A stretch of DNA of 53,446 nt from Rhizobium sullae (GTDB lineage Bacteria > Pseudomonadota > Alphaproteobacteria > Rhizobiales > Rhizobiaceae). The stretch spans positions 6,017-59,462 of the forward strand of contig NZ_FWER01000036.1 in assembly GCF_900169785.1 (NCBI RefSeq). The letters run 5' to 3'. The translations under genes and the position numbers were made by a program. The notes below the pieces were generated by a model that had not been told where the DNA came from, did not search any database, and saw nothing but the letters and a program-made list of their open reading frames with translations. Numbering within the stretch: the first letter of the stretch is position 1; each line of letters opens with the position of its first letter. Positions 51,206 to 53,446 of the stretch are shown piece by piece.

Positions 51206-51230
51206 GGAACTTTTGCAGTTCCTGGCGGTT
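51206..51230 (+). promoter_or_regulatory. EcfG-type promoter before the four-gene Ku operon
   Basis: GGAAC (51206-51210), 16 bases, GGTT (51227-51230), 32 bases before the ATG at 51263. Spacing and sequence match the sites at 46674 and 47445. The genes from 51263 to the Ku gene are closely spaced, so this may drive them all. Confidence 0.65.
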
Positions 51231-51262
51231 CAACTTCTTTTGCAACGAGAGGAGGCAGAGAG

Positions 51263-51577
51263 ATGCCAAGAGGTGACAAATCCGCTTATACGGACAAGCA
51301 AAAACGCAAGGCCGAACACATCGAGGAAGGCTACGAGGCACGTGGCGTTTCCGACCAGGAGGCAGAGCGCCGGGCCTGGGCCACCGTCAACAAGGAAAGC
51401 GGCGGCGGGAAGAAGTCCGGTTCGGGCCGCGGCAAGAAGGAGACGCACGAAGCCTCCGAAAAAGGCGGCCGCAAGGGCGGTGCAGCATCCGCGTCGCGCT
51501 CGGCAGCCCAACGTTCCGCATCCGCCAAGAAAGCGGCCGCGACGCGCAAACGCAACGAACATCATACCCACCACTGA
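51263..51577 (+). CDS. Basic Lys/Ala-rich stress protein ('plasmid stabilization'-like)
   Basis: A 104-residue protein. The first 45 residues (SAYTDKQKRKAEHIEEGYEA, then GVSDQEAERRAWATVNKESG) form a conserved helical unit found in many rhizobia under the name 'plasmid stabilization protein', a label without a known mechanism. The remainder is Lys/Ser/Ala-rich, like a histone H1 tail, and ends in His residues, so DNA binding is plausible. GAGGAGG precedes ATG 51263. It heads the Ku operon behind an EcfG promoter. Confidence 0.75.
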   Translation: MPRGDKSAYTDKQKRKAEHIEEGYEARGVSDQEAERRAWATVNKESGGGKKSGSGRGKKETHEASEKGGRKGGAASASRSAAQRSASAKKAAATRKRNEHHTHH

Positions 51578-51631
51578 TCGCTAGACTGGCGCGCTTTGAA
51601 GGTGCGCCGTCCCGGACCGAGGAGCTTGCCG

Positions 51632-51922
51632 ATGACCAAGGCGAAGAAGAAATGGTCGCAAGAGGTTACCGAGCGCAGTGACGCCATGGACCTTAAGGAG
51701 GGCGTCTTCACATCCAGCGATCCGAAGAAGATCGCCCGCTCGATCAAACAATCGGCTGAGGCGAGCCACCGCCGCAAGTCAAGCCCCTATCGCTCGGCCA
51801 TGTCGATGCTGACTTTCTATATCAATCGCGCCGGTGACCAGTTGACGAAGAAGCAAAAGGACACACTTGAACAGGCGAAGGACGAACTGCGGAAAGATTT
51901 CGGCCGCGAAACCCGGCATTGA
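51632..51922 (+). CDS. DUF3175 domain protein
   Basis: A 96-residue protein matching the DUF3175 pattern: KKKWSQEVTERSDAMDLKEG, then VFTSSDPKKIARSIKQSAEA, SSPYRSAMSMLTFYINRAG and LEQAKDELRK. The family is small, basic and mostly found in proteobacteria beside stress genes; its role is unknown. ATG 51632 is chosen with GAGGAGC upstream, over the longer frame from 51596. It lies 54 bases after the first gene of the operon. Confidence 0.82.
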   Translation: MTKAKKKWSQEVTERSDAMDLKEGVFTSSDPKKIARSIKQSAEASHRRKSSPYRSAMSMLTFYINRAGDQLTKKQKDTLEQAKDELRKDFGRETRH

Positions 51923-51930
51923 GGGAATGG

Positions 51931-52662
51931 ATGGCTTACGAGCTTTATTACTGGGATGGCATCCAGGGACGCGGAGAATTTGTCCGGCTGTCGCTGGAGG
52001 AGGCGGGCGCGGACTATATCGACGTCACACGCGAATCCGGCAGCGGCCGGGGTACCAGCGCAATGATGAGGCTCATGCGAAGCGGCTCGGAGCCGCATAT
52101 CCCGTTTGCTCCGCCCTTCTTGAAGGACGGCGACCTCATCATCCCGCACGTCGCCAATATCCTGCTCTATCTTGGCCCGAAGCTTCATTTGGCGCCTGAG
52201 GACGAAGGCTTGCGGTACGTGCTGAACGGCTTGCAACTCACGATCACCGATTTCGTCGCCGAAGCGCATGACACGCATCATCCGATTGCCACCTCGCTCT
52301 ACTACGAGGATCAGAAGGAGGAGGCAAAGGCGCGCTCGGCCGAATTCATCAAGGAGCGTGTCCCGAAGTTCCTTGGCTATTTCGAGCGTGTGCTGCAGCA
52401 GAATCCGAAGGGCTCGCAACATATCCTCGGCGATGCGCTTACCTATGTGGATCTCTCCCTCTTTCAGATCATCGAAGGCCTGAACTACGCGTTTCCAAAT
52501 GGCATGGCGGGTTATCAAACGACATATCCGGCACTGTCTGCCCTGCATGTTGCGGTGGCCAGGCGTCCGAACATCGCCGCCTATCTGAAATCGGAGCGGC
52601 GCATTCCTTTCAACGAGGATGGCATCTTCCGGCACTATCCCGAACTCGACAAGGCGGCTTAA
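51931..52662 (+). CDS. Glutathione S-transferase family protein
   Basis: A 243-residue protein. The N-terminal thioredoxin fold starts MAYELYYWDGIQGRGEFVRL, with QIPFAPPFLKDGDLIIPHVA-like strands around residue 60 (IPFAPPFLKDGDLIIPHVAN). The C-terminal helical domain includes PKFLGYFERVLQQNPKGSQH and LTYVDLSLFQIIEGLNYAFP. GSTs conjugate or reduce electrophiles with glutathione; this one looks sigma-like. The start is ATG 51931, just eight bases after the preceding stop, rather than TTG 51919. It is the third gene of the stress operon. Confidence 0.85.
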   Translation: MAYELYYWDGIQGRGEFVRLSLEEAGADYIDVTRESGSGRGTSAMMRLMRSGSEPHIPFAPPFLKDGDLIIPHVANILLYLGPKLHLAPEDEGLRYVLNGLQLTITDFVAEAHDTHHPIATSLYYEDQKEEAKARSAEFIKERVPKFLGYFERVLQQNPKGSQHILGDALTYVDLSLFQIIEGLNYAFPNGMAGYQTTYPALSALHVAVARRPNIAAYLKSERRIPFNEDGIFRHYPELDKAA

Positions 52663-52673
52663 GGAGATCGCCC

Positions 52674-53446
52674 ATGGCGCGGCAGACATTCTGGAAAGGC
52701 TATCTCAAGCTGTCACTCGTCACGGCGTCCGTCTCGCTGACGCCGGCCACGACCGAGAGCAACAAAGTCCGCTTTCATGTTCTCAATCGCAAGACCAGCA
52801 ACCGGGTCGAAAGCCGCTACGTTGACAGCGTCACCCACAAGGCCGTGCCCGAGAAGGAGCAGGTCAAGGGCTATCCGAAGGGTGAGGACGATTACGTCAT
52901 CCTCGAAGACGAGGAGATCGAGGAGGTCGGGCTTGAAAGCACCCGCACCATCGATATCGACACCTTCGTGCCGCGCGGCTCGATCGACTGGATCTGGTAC
53001 GACAAGCCGCATTTTCTGGCGCCGGAAGACAAGGTCGGTACCGAGGCCTTCTGCGTCATTCGCGAGGCGATGAGGGCAAACAATGTGGTCGGCATCGCAA
53101 GGCTGGTGCTGTATCGCCGCGAACGGGCCGTCCTTCTGGAGCCTCAAGGCAAGGGCATCATTCTCTGGACGCTACATTACGGCAACGAATTGCGAGAGCC
53201 GGTCTCGCATCTCGATATCGATGTCAAGGTTGATACCAAGCTGCTCGCCATGATGAAGCGCCTTGTCAAGGAAGAGACGAAGGAGTGGAGCGCCTCCATG
53301 GTGCAGGATCCAATCCAGAAACGGCTGAGGACAATGATCCGCAACAAAACGAAGAGCCTCAAGCAGGCTCCACCGGCAACAAAGCGCCCCGCCGTCAAAT
53401 CGACCGGCAATGTCATCAACATCATTGATGCCCTGAAGAAGAGCTT
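52674..53446 (+). CDS. ku: Non-homologous end-joining protein Ku, 3' end outside window
   Basis: From ATG 52674 (AAGGAG eight bases upstream) the frame runs open to the window end, 257 codons. It begins MARQTFWKGYLKLSLVTASV, the usual start of bacterial Ku, and contains NRVESRYVDSVTHKAVPEKE, KGYPKGEDDYVILEDEEIE, RTIDIDTFVPRGSIDWIWY and RERAVLLEPQGKGIILWTLH, all parts of the Ku core ring. Ku homodimers bind DNA ends and recruit LigD. No ligD is visible. The basic tail (IRNKTKSLKQAPPATKRP) has begun, so only a little of the protein is missing. It closes the operon from 51263. Confidence 0.95.
   Translation, partial: MARQTFWKGYLKLSLVTASVSLTPATTESNKVRFHVLNRKTSNRVESRYVDSVTHKAVPEKEQVKGYPKGEDDYVILEDEEIEEVGLESTRTIDIDTFVPRGSIDWIWYDKPHFLAPEDKVGTEAFCVIREAMRANNVVGIARLVLYRRERAVLLEPQGKGIILWTLHYGNELREPVSHLDIDVKVDTKLLAMMKRLVKEETKEWSASMVQDPIQKRLRTMIRNKTKSLKQAPPATKRPAVKSTGNVINIIDALKKS

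Noticed and set aside
1..53446. Transposons, integrases, CRISPR arrays, tRNA and rRNA genes
   Set aside because: I looked for transposase motifs, regular spaced repeats, and tRNA or rRNA signatures on both strands and found none. The only long repeat is the 7878/11443 pair. A tRNA scan could still find a divergent case.

Overview
The window looks like chromosomal or chromid DNA of an alphaproteobacterium in the Rhizobiaceae, most likely Rhizobium sensu stricto or a close relative. The evidence is indirect: high-GC coding sequence, a sitABCD metal-transport operon with a Mur-type inverted repeat, minCDE, several Ugp-type ABC operons, a Ku gene in a stress operon, and GGAAC-N16-(N)GTT promoters typical of the alphaproteobacterial general stress sigma factor EcfG/RpoE2. 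No rRNA, tRNA, CRISPR array, transposase or phage gene was recognised.

Region 1 (1-2.8 kb): the 3' part of a large sulfatase and a small membrane protein. Region 2 (about 2.8-19 kb): an accessory belt of short genes that mostly do not form operons (GNAT acetyltransferases, SAM methyltransferases, a GrpB-like protein, a VOC protein, a DUF4440-like protein, an exported nuclease, a DHA2 transporter). They are interleaved with at least eight broken genes. Several can be reconstructed base by base: a C6-run frameshift (3783-4173), an A6-run frameshift (13038-13516), an NlpC/P60-like pseudogene with a frameshift and an in-frame stop (6421-6937), truncated GNATs, and a truncated exonuclease. A direct repeat of about 420-480 bp (7878-8299 and 11443-11919) shows that part of this belt arose by duplication followed by reciprocal loss.

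Region 3 (19.2-32.9 kb): two complete ABC importers of the glycerol-phosphate/sugar type, each encoded with a phosphodiester-cleaving enzyme. The first (ugpBAEC-like) is joined to a glycerophosphodiester phosphodiesterase and an inositol-monophosphatase-family enzyme, and is divergent from a ROK repressor. The second is joined to a class III metallophosphoesterase and faces a LacI-type regulator. Together they look like a locus for scavenging phosphodiesters, for example deacylated phospholipid head groups.

Region 4 (32.9-46.6 kb): housekeeping and metabolic genes: sitABCD (Mn/Fe uptake), an exported alpha/beta hydrolase, minCDE (division-site placement), a sarcosine/dimethylglycine-dehydrogenase-like flavoprotein fused to a GcvT-like domain, and a minus-strand run treZ - phospholipase-D/cardiolipin-synthase-like - endonuclease/exonuclease/phosphatase-like gene.

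Region 5 (46.6-53.4 kb): a stress and DNA-repair cluster. Four EcfG-like promoters stand before a UdgX-type uracil-DNA glycosylase, a DUF2934 protein, a pair of very small membrane proteins, and a four-gene operon ending in Ku (cut by the window end). A hybrid histidine kinase with two receiver domains lies in the middle.
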